Source: Begonia masoniana
Lineage: Eukaryota > Streptophyta > Magnoliopsida > Cucurbitales > Begoniaceae
DNA: 64,000 bases
Reading direction: 5' to 3'
NCBI GenBank assembly: GCA_022432975.1
Contig: CM039512.1
Location: forward strand, 5,131,498 to 5,195,497
Shown here piece by piece: positions 29,601 to 46,146 of this stretch. The notes beneath the pieces were generated by a model. The model did not search any database. It was not told the origin of the DNA and saw only the letters and a program-made list of their open reading frames with translations. The first letter of the stretch is position 1, and each line of letters opens with the position of its first letter. A program made the position numbers and the translations under genes.

Positions 29601-31093
29601 ACCGAAGTCGTTACAGTCATTTCCTTACTCTTTTCTGAGGCTTGAAAGGTATGCCTCAAACTACCAGGGGGTTGGAAACTAACTATTCCAGTCCTACAAT
29701 CAATCGTGGCATAATGCTTAAACAGCCAATCCATTCCCAGAATTACATCAAATCCCATTATATCCATAATGATGAGGTCAGCAGGTAGACTCACACTTCC
29801 TACTAACACATCACTGTCAAGCATCACTCGGTTAGAGTGCATGCGTTCACCAGAGGGTAAGGTAACATTAAACACATGCATGGAAGGGGTAAATTGTACA
29901 TCTAATTTAACAGCAAATGTAGATGCTATAAACGAATGCGTTGCACCAGAATCTATCAAAGTAAAAGCAGGCACAGAGTTGATCAATATAGTACCTGACA
30001 CTACAGCAGGCTGTTCCTCACCCGACTCCGTCATGGAGAATATTCTTGGTTTAATCATAGCAGGACCACTCTTAGGAACTGGACAGTCTCTGCTAATATG
30101 GCCGACTTTGTTACAATTATAGCATCTGGTGACTCTAGGCTTCGAACACTCTTTGAACGTATGTCCAACCTCCTCACAGTTGAAGCACTTTCCCAAGCCC
30201 AGTCTACATTCTCCCGGGTGGTTCTTCAGGCACTTTGGACACTGGGGAAATTTCCTGACATTTTGCACCTTTCCCCCTGATCCTTGGCTATTTTGGCCCT
30301 CACTTGGCCTCTTCGTTCCCCTTTGCTGGTGTGGCTGGTTAAACCTTTGCGGGGCCTCCTTTGGTCCAGCACACTTCCTTTCAGCCTCTTCCACTTCCAG
30401 AGCAGTGGACACAACTTCGCTGAACGTTAAACCTTTAATGCCACAGAATTTGACTCCCCGATAAATCTCCGGCTTCAATCCATGCACAAATTTGAACACC
30501 TTATCCTCGTCCTTATGAGCAAAGTGTCCAGCAAACCTAGACAAGGACTCAAATTGCCTACTATACTCTGCCACCGACCCTGTCTGCTTCAAATTCAGAA
30601 ATTCCAACTTCTTTGCGGTCTGGACCGTGCTGTTAAAATATTTCTCATAGAAGATGTCCTTAAACTGTGACCAAGTCATGGTCAGAATGTCAGTGGTGGT
30701 TTCAACTGTTTCCCACCAGAGTTGAGCTTCGCCAGCCAAGTGAAATGTTGCTAACGTGACCTTATCTCCTTCTCCTATGCTGGCGCACCTAAACATGCTC
30801 TCTATCTTCCTAAGCCACCCTTCAGCCACAACAGGATCAGACGACTGTCCATCAAACGTGGGTGGTCTTAGCCTCCGGAATCTATCCCCGGAATGCTCGT
30901 TGCTAGAACCCGAGTTGGCACTTCCTTGCACCTCTCGGTTCAGCAGTACTCCTAGTTGCTCGGATTGTTGGCGCATTAATTCTGCCTGCTGTCGCACTAG
31001 ATCTGTCAACTGTCCGATTACACTAGAATCTTCTGCGCTTCCCGGAGTTGGTGTCTCTCTCCGCACCCTTGGCCTTCCTGGTCGTCGGGACAT
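26612..31093 (-). pseudogene. Chromovirus gag-pol polyprotein, one in-frame stop
   Basis: From the ATG at 31093 the frame encodes, in order: gag (about residues 70-250), two CCHC zinc knuckles (C303-C316 and C324-C337), an aspartic protease with [10 protein letters not shown] (380-389), reverse transcriptase with the FIDD catalytic motif (716-719), RNase H (from about 825), an HHCC-DDE integrase (HPG start, [18 protein letters not shown]) and, after the stop, a GPF/RVG stretch and a C-terminal chromodomain (ILDYAVKVL to the end). A TGA at 27053-27055, next to KR and most simply explained by CGA to TGA, separates the chromodomain part (26612-27052) in the same frame. The first 1346 codons are uninterrupted. 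The chromodomain places it among chromoviruses, Tekay/Del-like. Confidence 0.95.
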
Positions 31094-31232
31094 TTTGCTA
31101 TATTCCTGCGCAGGGTTAACTATTTTATAAACATCTAATTACTAAGGCTAACATAAACACGTACAGTTGTTGGAGTACTCCCATGCAACGATCGGCACTG
31201 ATGAGTAATCTTTTGAACGGTTTAACTGAATG

Positions 31233-31244
31233 TCTCTGATACCA
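31233..31244 (-). other. Primer binding site of chromovirus D
   Basis: On the minus strand TGGTATCAGAGA lies three bases after the 5' LTR (right LTR). It is complementary to the 3' end of initiator tRNA-Met, as is usual for plant gypsy elements. Confidence 0.9.
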
Positions 31245-31247
31245 ACT

Positions 31248-33371
31248 TGTAACACCCCGAGTCATCTGAACCCGGTTTGCTACCCATAACACTGAACCGA
31301 ACCATGACGACTTGATGCTAAAATTTAAAAAAAAAAGATTTCGCTCGACAGTCAAAATTTGACTTTTTCTAAAAATTTAAAATATTTAAAACTTGCAGCG
31401 GAAATAATTCTAAACAGCAATGTAGTAAAACAAAACTATAAATCATGGTTTGAAATGTTAAGAGGCAATCGGTAGTTTGGAATTAAAGTTTAAAACTGTG
31501 GAATACTAGGAGAATTCGCGGAAATCCAACGTATCTGCCGATGAGCAAAGCCAACGGAAGGAGTAAAAAAAAATGAAAACAAAAAGGCTTCTACCGATGA
31601 CGTGCCCAAACAACACATTACCATCTGCCGATGACGTCAACGCAACACCATCTGCCGATGAAGTCAACATAATTTCATCTGCCGATGAAGTCAACATAAC
31701 TTCATCTGCCGATGAAGTCAACATAACTTCATACACAACTTCATCTGCCGATGAAGTCAACACAAATTCATCTGCCGGCAGATTTCTGTCTTCCGATAGA
31801 CAAACGCACGACATCTACCGATGACGTCAGCCGGATGATTCCTTCATCCAACATCTGCCGATCGCTAGACGACAAAAACCTACACAACATCTTCCGATAG
31901 ACAACTTAACCATGACTCAACATCTACCGATAGACATCATCTACCGATAGAGAACAAAACAACATTTCATCAACTCCTCGTTATAAAACACTACTCCAAC
32001 TACAGAAAAGGATTTACTTACTCTACTGAAATCATTCAAAAACGATTCAACCATTGCATTACTCAAAATTCAGCAAGTACTAACATCTAGACCCAACAAG
32101 ATACGGTTATCAGGAAGGAAAACTCAAAACATGTTCAAAACTTTGAAATCAATTCTGTCATGAAAACTCAACATACTCAAACTGAATCTTTATCTACTAG
32201 TCCTCCACACTGACAGACATCAGTTAAACCGCCCCATCAGCTGCCAGAACATTGAATAGGTGCACTCCTCCAACCCGGCTAGTCCTCAGTTAACTCAGTA
32301 AACACACCTGCTTTCACTTCTTCACCTACATCACAAAACTCATCTATTAGCCTAATGCTAAGTAAGTAATGCAAAATGAAATGAATTACTGAAACATAAA
32401 CTCCTAATCATGCAGTTTCTACTTTCTCATCTCAGTTGCTCATTCATCGTTTCTGATTCAGATCCCCCTGTGAAATTGGGAGTTGGATCAACTCTCCCAA
32501 AGTATATATCCACTGACTCATTAAGGGGCGGATTATTTCCCTTAACAGTAAATCTGATTCACATGTTCAGATCCCCCTGTGAAATTGGAAGTTGGATCAG
32601 CTCTTCCAAAGTATATTTATATCCACTGTCTCATTAAGGGGCGGATTAATTCCCTTAACAGTAAGTCTGATTCACTTTGCTGTTTCATCACATTCAATCC
32701 TCTCCATACCAATATGTATTCAAATTCATTTTCGTATACATTTTGAAAACATGATGCATGGCATACAAACACATCCAAGTAAATACAAACCTAACGTTTT
32801 GTGATGTAGGCCCGAAGGCACAAGCAAACATTACTTACCTGATCTCCTGGAAATTACTCGTTTTCAACTACTCTGGAAGCCTTGCCCACCTAGTTTCATA
32901 AGCAGAATACCGATTAGATTACCACTAACTGTATCCTACATCACTCAGAAACCTAAGGAGCTAGTTTGGAAGTTCTGGTCATCATACACTCTCAGCTCAG
33001 TACTAAATCCCGAACTCCATTCATTCACAATATCGACATAACACACACACACATTGCGCTCCCTCTGCTATCTAACCACTGAAATCTCAAGTGAACGAAA
33101 GGAAAACTTACCTAGTTGAGGAATGAGGATCGGTAAGGAGAATCGCCTGGAGTTCTGCTGAGCCTGAGCTGAATACCGAGAAAGGAGAAATGAGGGAATA
33201 GTGGCGGCTAAACCTCATTAAACCCTTCCTTAAATACATTTTCCACTTTTCAAAATGCTAATTACTCTTTTGCCCTTGCATAGTTATTTATTAACCTAAT
33301 CATCATTTTCTCCCAAATCCTCACATTATAAATGGTTAGTTAAATTCGGTTCAATAGAACCGGGTGCTACA
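31248..33371 (-). repeat. 5' LTR of chromovirus D (right)
   Basis: 2124 bp, plus-strand TGTAACACCCCGAG to GGGTGCTACA. It retains the 422-bp stretch (31997-32418) lost from the other LTR. It would drive transcription of gag-pol on the minus strand. Its other differences from the left LTR are few, mostly small indels in homopolymers. Confidence 0.93.
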
Positions 33372-33376
33372 GCGGA

Positions 33377-34621
33377 GCACCTCACTCCGGCCCGAGTCCC
33401 ACTTGGAATTCGCGGAGCACCTCACATACAGACTACTCAAAATGTACTTACGACTCACAACATGCAACCAACTGTGGTATAGGCCCTTCTGGGCGACTCT
33501 CAAGCGTTACACCCACACTACTACTTACCTGGCGTCCTAGCTTGCTGAGGATGTTCGGTTTCTTGTCCACCTACGGCTCAACCTACAACATAAATTCAAA
33601 GTTCATCAAAATCAAACTCACATTCACCAATTACTCTCAAACTACTATTTCGAGTCTAATCCAACTAAAATCTAACTAAACAGCCACTAATTTAGGTTCG
33701 GTAAAAACCGACCCGAAACTTCAAACGTGCATAACTTTCGCGTCGGATATCGGAATCGAACGATTCCAGCGGCCACGTACTCCTCTAATAACCTATTTTA
33801 ACCTGCCAAAAGGAATTTGAAAACAAACGACCCTAGCTAGGTCAATTATCAGAAAACCCAAACTGCCCTTCACCCATAAAATTTCCCCATTTCGGTTTTC
33901 CATCAAATTCCACCCAATTCCTCACCAATCGATCTCTCACATACCCAATTAGCGTAAACTAACCCAAAATCCTGAGCTACACACACAAAACCCGAATTCC
34001 CCAAATTGGAGCCCTCGGTTTTTCACTCAATCCGAGCTCACCATTGCTCGGAAACCTTTGCCAGCACCGAGCTCGGTCATTTGACGCCAAGAATGGCCAA
34101 AAGTGGCCAGTAGTCGGAGCTCAATCGAGCTCGTCCCTCTCGGCCTTAAACAGAGACAGAACAGGGCACAAAACGTGCCTTACCGGTTTGCTGACGCACG
34201 AAGATGGCCGGAATCGGCTCGCCCACGAACTCCGGCCGGAGAGCACCGAGAATCGTCGGTGGTCGGTGGTCGGTGCTCAGTCGATCGCCGCTCCCTCTCT
34301 TCCCCTCCTGCCCTGTTCTCTGCTCGCGAAGAACAACAGACGAATGGCTTCTTCGCGAAGCCGTTCGTCTGTTTTAAAAAAAATTAAATGTTAATTTAAT
34401 TTTTTTTTAAAACTAGAATAATAATAATAATAACGTTTACCATTTTGCCCTTCCAAGATTCTGATAAATTCTTTTCTTCGTCAGCCAATTTCTATAAATC
34501 GACTCTCTCTCCGTGCTCGGTTTAAACTCCTCCATCTGCGCTCTCAAAGATTTGACAACTAAGTGACTAATTAATCATAAGATAATTTAATTAATTCATC
34601 CAAAAAAATCCGAGTGTTACA
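33377..34621 (-). repeat. Right part of LTR C
   Basis: Continuation of LTR C after chromovirus D. It carries the CCGACCCGAAAC...GTGCATAACTTTCGCGTCGG stretch that recurs in the LTRs of element E (about 41830 and 47560), showing that C and E belong to related gypsy families. It ends in an AT-rich stretch and CGAGTGTTACA. Short ORFs here are not supported as genes. Confidence 0.7.
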
Positions 34622-34638
34622 AAAATAATTCTAATTTA

Positions 34639-34902
<264 letters not shown>

Positions 34903-34941
34903 TGCAGTCTCCGATGGAGTTTCAGAGCTCGGGAAGCCATG

Positions 34942-34949
34942 TTTATATA
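34942..34949 (-). promoter_or_regulatory. TATA box relic of the BBE pseudogene
   Basis: TATATAAA on the minus strand, 40 bp upstream of the pseudogene ATG, the same spacing as in the intact gene. The proximal promoter survived the insertions. Confidence 0.6.
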
Positions 34950-39118
<4,169 letters not shown>

Positions 39119-39396
39119 TTAACTGTAACACTCGAAAATTTCCTACAGCGTACGTAGTCCTAGTTTAGATGATGTATGAGAGCTTAAATTAAATTGAGGG
39201 TGAAGCTAAGTTTAGAAATGAAAGAGGGATATGAGAAATGATATGAGAAGTGGAAATGGAAGAGAAACAAAAGTGTGTAGGCAAAATAATGGATGAGTTG
39301 AAAAGTCAAAAGTCTAAAGAAATTATGACCAATGGAAAAGTGAATTAAAAATGTGTGAATGAAGGGTATTTCATGATGCTTCACGTTGAAATTAGA

Positions 39397-40250
39397 GGGT
39401 TGATAATTCAAACCAAATGTGTTTGAAAAGTCAAGTATGTAAACCAATAAAATTCAAACAATTGTGTGAATGAAAAAGGAAGAAAAAAAATGTGATTTTA
39501 AAGTGGCTTTCACGTTGGCTGTTAAAGAGAAAAAGGGAGGATTAAATGGTAATTTAAAGTGATTATTAAAGGAATAAAATAAGAAGAAAAAGATTGTATT
39601 AAATGGTGGGTTTTCAATTTTTCTTCATCTTCATCGCCCTTCTCTTCTCCACCATAGCCGACTCCTCTCCTCCCCTTTTCTTCAATTTTAGCAAGAGTTT
39701 TCAAGGTAATAATACATGGGTTTTGGTTTGTATATATATAAGTGAAGTTAAGTGGTGATTTTGAGGTCTTTTAAGTGGATTTAGTGAGGGTTTGAAAACC
39801 CTAAATTAGTGAGTCAGAAGAAAAGAGGGTTGACAATTCAAACCAAATGTGTTTGAAAAGTCAAAGTATGTAAACCAATAAAATTCAAACAATTGTGTGA
39901 ATGAAAAAGGAAGAAAAAAATGTGATTTTAAAGTGGCTTTCACGTTGGCGGTTAAAGAGAAAAAGGGAGGATTAAATGGTAATTTAAAGTGATTATTAAA
40001 GGAATAAAATAAAGAAGAAAAAGATTGTATTAAATGGTGGGTTTTCAATTTTTTCTTCATCTTCATCGGCCCTTCTCTTCTCCACCATAGCCGACTCCTC
40101 TCCTCCCCTTTTCTTCAATTTTACAAGAGTTTTCAAGGTAATAATACATGGGTTTTGGTTTGTATATATATAAGTGAAGTTAAGTGGTGATTTTGAGGTC
40201 TTTTAAGTGGATTTAGTGAGGGTTTGAAAACCCTAAATTAGTGAGTCCGA
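39397..40250. repeat. 431-bp tandem duplication in LTR G
   Basis: Two adjacent copies (about 39397-39825 and 39828-40250), for example ATTGTGTGAATGAAAAAGG at 39461 and 39892. They differ mostly by one-base indels in homopolymers. Both include the TCTTCATC...CCACCATAGCCGACTCC stretch. Confidence 0.88.
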
Positions 40251-40418
40251 ATATTTGGTTCTCCTTGAGGGTTTTCTTCCTCTTTTGATTATTTAATCTC
40301 TAATTATATTAGTTTAGGTTGTTTGAGGGGTTAGATTGTGGATTGAAAGTGAATTACACAAAACCGGGTTTTATGCAAATGTATACCCGATTATGTCCCC
40401 TGGTTTTCGGATTGGCTA

Positions 40419-42738
40419 TGTAACGCCCCCGAACCCACCCTGGCTCGGAGCGCTACTTTGCTAACCCAAACCCACGTTGAAACATGATTTAAACTAAGCC
40501 TAGACTCGCTAATTTCCCATAAACCTAACCTTTAAGCACCACGGCGTCCTTCTCGAAAATTTCGGCAAAGTAACGCCTGAAAATGGCGCCTCCAAAACGC
40601 TAAATACCTGCACACAAATCAATTCCCAACCAGATCGAGAATACTCTACTCAATTATCTACTCAACCTTCCAACATACGAAATCTTCAAATAGTAGCAAG
40701 GAGAAACTAGAATACTAACATCCCTAAATGAAGAAAGTCCACAGTACTGGGCGATACATCACCCTTAACTATGACTAAATACCACAAATATACATAGCTA
40801 TACCACAACTATCAAAAACATCAACCAAAATGATTTAAGCATTTCCATCATTTCTACAAACAGTCATCTACAACAAACTACTAAAATGCAAAATCCCACA
40901 TTCTCCCGAAGACCATGGTCGAGGCGCCCCGACAACTGCCTGCACCGGCATGCTCCATGCACCACCAACTGCTGTCTAGTCCTGGGCTGTCTCATCTACC
41001 TCACCTGAGTAAATCGCGCCACCTACACCATAGTACACAAAAGTAAGCCTAATGCTTAGCAAGTAGGGAAATAATGCACAACCACACACTAAATGCTCGA
41101 CTCAACCCTAACATGCAGTTTCTACACACTCCGTTGCTTTCTTTTCATTTCGGTTGCATTTATCTTTCACTTTTAGGTGAATCAAGTAGGCACACGCCCC
41201 CACACAGTCCAGGACGGCCATGCCTTGATCCACGGAGCTAGACCGGAGGCACACGTCCCAACACAGTCCAGGACGGCCAACACAAATCTCCCCCAATCGA
41301 TCGTAGAATCCTCATTGTGCACTTCAAGCACGAACAGGTTGAGGAATTCATACTCACGACACATTACGTACATTAACAGGGCATCTCGAATAAAATCCCT
41401 CGCAGGGTGCTCAACGAGCCACTTGCCCGACGAAGCTATTCTACTCGAGGCCAAGTTGCATATCATTTCTTATCTTTCTTCCACATCATCCTCACCACTC
41501 AAACATGCAAAAACACGTGATTTCGTAGTTTAGAAAACAATGATGCATGACACCCGATGCATAACAAAAGCAAAACATAACAAACAAACAACTATTCCCT
41601 ACCGTTCTATGGTGTAGGCCCGAAGGCAACAAACACTCATCCACTACTTACTTGGCGTCCTAGCCCGTTCGGAATGCTCGAATTCCTGTCCACCTACGGC
41701 TCGACCTACGATAAATATTCATCAAATCATTAAAATAAAGCCTACATTCACTAATTACTCTCAAACTACTATTTCTAGCCTAATCCAACAAAAACCTAAT
41801 GAAACAGGCCACCAATTTGGGTTCGGTAAAAACCGACCCGAAACCTCAAACGTGCATAACTTTTGCGTCGGTTATCGGAATCGAACGATTCCAGCGGCCA
41901 CGTACTCCTCTAATAACCTATTTTAACCTGCCAAAAGGAATTTGAAAACAAACAACCCTAGCTAGGTCAAATATCACAAAACCCGAACTGCCCCTTTACT
42001 CGGAAAATCCCTCATTTTGGTTTTTCATCAATTCTCACTCAATTCCTCACTAATCAACCACAAATACCTTCAATTAACATAATCTAACTAAAAATCCCGT
42101 TCTACAAGCAAAAACCCAAAATGCCCTAAAGAGGGCTCTCTGATTTTTCGCCCAAACCGGCTCAACACGGCCAGGCGACTAAAACCGGACCAAGGGTCGG
42201 CAAACCCACGCCGAAAACAACCCAAAACCGCCGGTGATCGGAGCCAAAACTGGCTCGTCGCTCACGGACTCGAACAGAGAGGAAAACAGGGGAAAATTCA
42301 TGCTTACCAGTCGGTGCGCGCTCGGAGACGGCCGGAACTCGCTCGTCGCCGTTGTCTGGCCGGAGAACCACGAAAATCGGCGGTGGTCGTCGGAGCTTGG
42401 ACGCCGCTCGGTTCTCCCTCGCCGTTCTCCTCTCCCCTGCTCCTCTCGGCCGTCGGGCTCAAACAGCAGAATGGCCTTCGAGCCATTCTGTTGTTTTTGT
42501 TTATATATTTTTTTTATTAATAATAATAATAATAATAACTATTAAAACCGTTTTAATAAATTATCACTTATCGTTTTGCCCTCTCCAAAAATTCCGTTAA
42601 ATCCCGTTATTAAATTAACCTAACCCCCGGCTTAATTTCAATCAAATTTATTCACTTTACTTTTCAATTAATTAAAACAACCTATTTTATTATTCTTTTA
42701 TTTTCTCTCCAATTTTAAAAAAAATCCCGGGTGTTACA
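40419..42738 (-). repeat. 3' LTR of element E (left)
   Basis: 2320 bp, plus-strand TGTAACGCCCCCGAAC to CCCGGGTGTTACA. It contains a GTAATAAT-type trinucleotide run near 42519. Small ORFs in it recur in the other LTR and resemble no known protein. Confidence 0.92.
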
Positions 42739-44006
42739 ATCCACCCTCCTTACAAAAATTTTTTGTCCTCAAAATTTGTGGCCTTGTTATTTCTCGATTT
42801 ACTCACTCCATTCCAACTCTATATTCTAACATTTGGGTTACTGGGTCGCCCTGCTAAAGCTCAACTATGCTACGGTCTTACACATCTATCGGGTGCTCAT
42901 AATCACTACTCAAATAATGATCATTCCTTCATTTCCCTAACTATGCCCTCCACCCCTCTCATACGTCATTAGACTCTAACTTGAGTACCCATGACTTAGA
43001 CTATAGACCATTAAATCTCTCCAACTTAGTTATCAACTCGAACTTTTCCTCAAATTTAGTTTATCAAATTCCTCAATTCACACTTCCGTGTCTATCAAAT
43101 ATGTACATACCACGACCACTCTCTATGCTACCCCGACCGAGGAATCCTAAGATACTAATGAGTACACTTCTTATCTCAACTTCTACTAACCTCTAGGATT
43201 AACTCGTTCCTAACTCTTCACACAATATTCTAAAATGGTGTACACATATCCTAAATGCCCACTCTCACTAAATCATTAAAACGTTTTTAATAAATTATCA
43301 CTTATCGTTTGCCCTCTCCAAAAATTCCGTTAAATCCCGTTATTAAATTAACCTAAACCCCCGGCTTAATTTCAATCAAATTTATTCACTTTACTTTTCA
43401 ATTAATTAAAACAACCTATTTATTATTCTTTTATTTTCTCTCCAATTTAAAAAAAATCCCGGGTGTTACAATCCACCCTCCTTACAAAATTTTTGTCCTC
43501 AAAATTGTGGCCTTGTTATTTCGCGATTTACTCACTCCATTCAACTCTTATATTCTAACATTTGGGTTACTGGGTCGCCTGCTAAAGGCTCAACTATGCT
43601 ACGGTCTTACACATCTATCGGGTGCTCATAATCACTACTCAAATAATGATCATTCCTTCATTTCCCTAACTAGCCCTCCACCCCTCTCATACGTCATTAG
43701 ACTCTAACTTGAGTACCCATGACTTAGACTATAGACCATTAAATCTCTCCAACTTAGTTATCAACTCGAACTTTTCCTCAATTTAGTTATCAAATTCCTC
43801 AATTCACACTTCCGTGTCTATCAAATATGTACATACCACGACCACTCTCTATGCTACCCCGACCGAGGAATCCTAAGATACTAAGAGTACACTTCTTATC
43901 TCAACTTCTACTAACCTCTAGGATTAACTCGTTCCAACTCTTCACACAATATCTAAATGGTGTACAACATATCCTAAATGCCCACTCTCAACTTAAATCC
44001 TATTAG
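42541..44006 (-). repeat. About 733-bp tandem duplication across the LTR/interior junction of E
   Basis: First copy 42541-43274 contains the last ~198 bp of the left LTR, the polypurine tract and about 535 bp of interior; the second copy follows at 43275-44006. This gives a second LTR terminus (GGGTGTTACA, 43461-43470) and a second polypurine tract inside the element. The copies differ mainly by single-base indels. Confidence 0.9.
42739..42750 (-). other. Polypurine tract of element E
   Basis: On the minus strand AGGAGGGTGGAT immediately precedes the 3' LTR. A second copy lies at about 43471-43482 because of the tandem duplication. Confidence 0.75.
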
Positions 44007-46130
44007 TTAACATTGTTTGGCTGAAATATCTACTGAAATACCTATCGTGTAATCCGCAGCCCTACATCTTCCTGACTAAGTTCACCTAGTCACTTACTTT
44101 TCTAACTCAGACACGTATCCATCAAACAATCTCAAACTTCCAAAGCAATCTCAATAGTGTTAGTTCTTCGATCTTACTATCGCATCTTACACCTATTTAC
44201 CTCGTACCTCATTCTAACATCATTCACATATTCACTAACTATAATTTACTTCATACCCTCAAACTCTTCTAGCTGAGTTCTCACCTCTAGCCTTTCCTCG
44301 AGCTTCGTTTATCTAGATCTTACTTGTCTAAGTTAATGTCCATCAAACACTTACATAACTTTCTCAATTCAAAGTCTTATCCCAAATCCTCAAATGAAAT
44401 TCTCCTCTATTTACCAACTTACTAATTCCTACCACTTTCTCTTATTTATTACTCATACTCCAAAGCTTCCCATACAAATCGTACCTAAGTTTTCATCATT
44501 CTTTCATCATTCATCAACTACATTTCACGTTTATGCTTATTATTTCTTACTTAAGCTATTTTCCTTACCCACGAAATCTTACAACAGTCTAGAGTATCTT
44601 CCGATAAATGCCACTCCTAACTTCAACTTTGACTCTAAATATCACAATCTATTAGCTTCCTAACTCTACGTAGATCTTTAAACTTTCATTCTCAATCACT
44701 AACCTAGTTTGTTACGGTGGAGCAAATTCTTTCATCTTATTAATTTAAATCTCTTAACTAACAGCCCTACACCTCCTTTCAGTTGTACTTCTACATTTAC
44801 GGAAATCCTATCGATAGCTCGCCAAAGTCAATACCCAGCCAACCTTACTTTTATACTACTTGAGTTCTAACTTACATCTTACTCTTAAGCCCACCAACCT
44901 TAGCCTAATTTAGTTATTCATTACTTAGACCATTAACTATCGCCAATTGGCACACTACCAGATACCTAAGGTCACAATCTAATTTCCTCCAAATTCTCTC
45001 TACTATAACTCATCCATTCTCTCTTACTCTTCACTCTTTTTACACTCTTAACTCCTTTTACAACAATCCACCTAGTAATCTCCTTAATGCAACTCAAAAC
45101 ATCACCGTAATTTAAAAAGGCTAGTCTTTTCTCTACCTAATCAAGGCACTATCTATTCCCATCTTTCGATTTTGGCTCTATGTTTCTAGGTTGAGTGTCG
45201 ATCGTAAGCTTTTCACATATCCCCAATCATCCTTGATTGCATACACTCCAACAACGGTGCCCCTGTCACTAGCAACCACCAGTTTTATTACCTGAGCATC
45301 ACTTTGCCTCTAACTTTTACCTTCTAATACCTCAAAGTCTTTGATCCACACCTCAAGGGCTTTCTAACTCGAAACAAATTTCTCATTTTTCCACCCTCGA
45401 TACTCACTAACATAAACATTCCTACATGATCACTCAGATTCCACAAGCACCAATTTGCCTCAATCAATCTCATCTCTAAAAGTGCTAAAACTGTTTTACT
45501 TAGATTAGACGTTCAAACATAATCCACATCTAAATACTCCCACTATATGTACATCTAACTAGTCTACATTTTGCTATTTCCATTTATTCACTTACGCTAC
45601 TATCGATACCTCGACGATCTAAGGTATCTCCCTCAGTTATCTATTTTGCGTTACACTTAACTCATTGGGTCCTCGCCCATATTCACGCTAGAACGTAACT
45701 CACGTCTTTCCTAACAACTCTCACCTCTACCTGACTAACGCTTACACTCCGCTCATACCAACCTTACCTCTTTCTCACATCCTTTGGTTATCAGCTTACA
45801 TTTACATCATAATGTTTTCTAAGCTTTATATTCTCAATCCTACTTTTATCTATTCTACGGATGTTACCTTGTCTGTTTCACTTTTCAAATAAATTCCTAA
45901 CTATTCGAACTATCAATTCACTATGTAAAAATAGGTCTATAAGTTGGTTGGTTCATGGGGTCCACCGAGGTGGTCCCGGTACTCACGATATGTTCGTTCT
46001 ACTCCTGAACAAGACGAGACAATCTAATCTCAGTTAACTAACTAAAGGGAAAGAAATACTTACAGTTGGTGAAGCACGTTGCACGGCGGCCGGCATTGTC
46101 GGGTAATCATTTGAACGACACGACCATTTA
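44007..46130 (-). other. Non-coding interior of element E
   Basis: Pyrimidine-rich on the plus strand (CTAACTT-, TCTAAC-like words), so purine-rich in the element's sense. No frame over about 90 codons and no recognisable gag or pol motif were seen. It may be decayed coding sequence or filler of a large retrotransposon derivative. Confidence 0.5.
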
Positions 46131-46143
46131 TGCTCTGATACCA
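46131..46143 (-). other. Primer binding site of element E
   Basis: On the minus strand TGGTATCAGAGCA follows the 5' LTR by three bases and is complementary to the 3' end of initiator tRNA-Met. Confidence 0.9.
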
Positions 46144-46146
46144 TCT

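Larger units (their letters stand above)
24379..33371 (-). mobile_element. Ty3/gypsy chromovirus D (Tekay/Del-like), 9.0 kb, TSD GCGGA
   Basis: A complete element on the minus strand with LTRs at 24379-26576 and 31248-33371, and the target duplication GCGGA at 24374-24378 and 33372-33376. It has a primer binding site matching initiator tRNA-Met, a polypurine tract and one long gag-pol frame ending in a chromodomain. The LTRs are almost identical outside one block, so insertion was recent; it is the youngest layer of this nest. The gag-pol frame has a single in-frame stop, so the copy is close to intact but probably not autonomous. Confidence 0.95.
23421..34621 (-). mobile_element. Solo LTR C (gypsy-like), TSD AAAAT, carrying the chromovirus
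   Basis: On the plus strand it begins TGTAACGCCCCAAG and ends CGAGTGTTACA, with AAAAT at 23416-23420 and 34622-34626. Both duplications lie inside LTR B, whose sequence is continuous when C is removed. Without the nested element D it is about 2.2 kb. Its ends are like those of the gypsy LTRs elsewhere in the window. No internal domain remains. The only ORFs seen lie in repetitive LTR sequence and resemble no protein. Confidence 0.86.

Noticed and set aside
31125..31244. Possible tRNA fragment next to the chromovirus LTR
   Set aside because: The match is only the 12-base primer binding site complementary to initiator tRNA-Met; no tRNA fold is present.
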